Shown one piece after another: positions 56,807 through 56,885 of a stretch of 56,885 nt of DNA (its first letter is position 1; each line of letters starts with the position of its first letter). The stretch comes from an uncultured Planctomycetota bacterium (GTDB lineage Bacteria > Planctomycetota > Planctomycetia > Pirellulales > Thermoguttaceae). The notes beneath the pieces were generated by a model. That model was not told where the DNA came from. It saw only the letters and a program-made list of their open reading frames with translations, and did no database searches. Made by a program: the position numbers and the translations under genes. The stretch lies in contig ONJR01000119.1 in the NCBI GenBank assembly GCA_900318195.1, positions 1-56,885 of the forward strand, in the 5' to 3' direction.

Positions 56807-56885
56807 GGAGAGGTGGCAGAGTGGTCGAATGCGCGGGTTTGCTAAACCCGTGAGCTCGTAAGGGCTCCGCAGGTTCGAATCCTGT
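56807..56885 (+). tRNA. tRNA-Ser (GCU), truncated at the window edge
   Basis: The gene starts GGAGAGGTGGCAGAGTGG (acceptor arm and D-arm), has a 5-bp anticodon stem around TTTGCTAAA with anticodon GCT at 56841-56843, a long variable arm (GAGCTCGTAAGGGCTC) typical of class II serine tRNAs, and the T-loop GTTCGAAT. The 3' acceptor strand falls outside the window. Confidence 0.95.

Overview
The window reads as a chromosomal segment of an anaerobic or microaerophilic member of the Planctomycetota, possibly a gut- or sediment-associated Pirellulales relative. This is inferred from gene content. One giant secreted protein opens with the LEPR-XLL-type motif (VESLESRTLLSA) seen on planctomycete surface proteins. 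There are several Tat-exported Gfo/Idh/MocA oxidoreductases and metallophosphatases, a ThuA-like protein and many secreted esterases. HydG and a TM1266-family regulator point to [FeFe]-hydrogenase metabolism. No phage, insertion sequence or CRISPR array was seen; base composition is even apart from AT-rich intergenic stretches, mainly 300-730 and 37260-37500.

Layout. 1-106 may be the tail of a truncated gene, followed by about 850 bases without a convincing gene. 962-7323 (+) holds two tandem SGNH hydrolases, each with two catalytic domains, a sugar isomerase/epimerase-like TIM barrel and an O-antigen ligase-like membrane protein. 7370-10382 (-) holds larE, a ThuA-like protein and fmt. 10597-12195 (+) is a two-domain secreted esterase. 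12294-17348 (-) looks like one operon: TM1266 regulator, hydG, GNAT, HD-GNAT fusion, flavodoxin and an anchored metallo-beta-lactamase-fold hydrolase. It is preceded by a near-consensus promoter, about 240 nt of apparently structured RNA and an intrinsic terminator. 17695-23946 (-) carries a formylglycine-generating-enzyme-like protein, a 1216-residue CAP-domain surface protein and a C69 dipeptidase. 24356-27144 (+) is a pair of Tat-exported metallophosphatases. 27237-30024 (-) is ribE followed by a parallel beta-helix protein.

30164-31810 (-) is an unknown secreted protein and 32056-33855 (+) is pepF. 33878-37043 (-) holds a zinc-ribbon membrane protein, a small conserved protein and a von Willebrand A protein. 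37597-39063 (-) is an exported oxidoreductase. 39404-42452 (-) is a leuC-leuD-nadK operon. 42580-43503 (-) is a secreted alpha/beta hydrolase, and 43790-46078 (+) a secreted GH99/71-like protein with a CBM9-like tail. 46176-48965 (-) is a hexomutase-rpiB-nuclease operon. 49358-51964 (+) is an unusual secreted protein with a carbonic-anhydrase-like domain that lacks both zinc cysteines. 52165-56524 (+) is leuS plus a second exported oxidoreductase, and the window ends inside a tRNA-Ser(GCU) gene.

How it fits together. Housekeeping genes (leuCD, nadK, fmt, leuS, ribE, rpiB, hexomutase) are interleaved with secreted hydrolases for esters, phosphates, peptides and polysaccharides, in keeping with a lifestyle of scavenging complex polymers. 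Seven candidate promoters pair a TTGACA-like -35 box with a TATAAT-like -10 box at exactly 16 bp. The features most worth a second look are the leader or small RNA before TM1266-hydG and the apparent pseudo-carbonic anhydrase.
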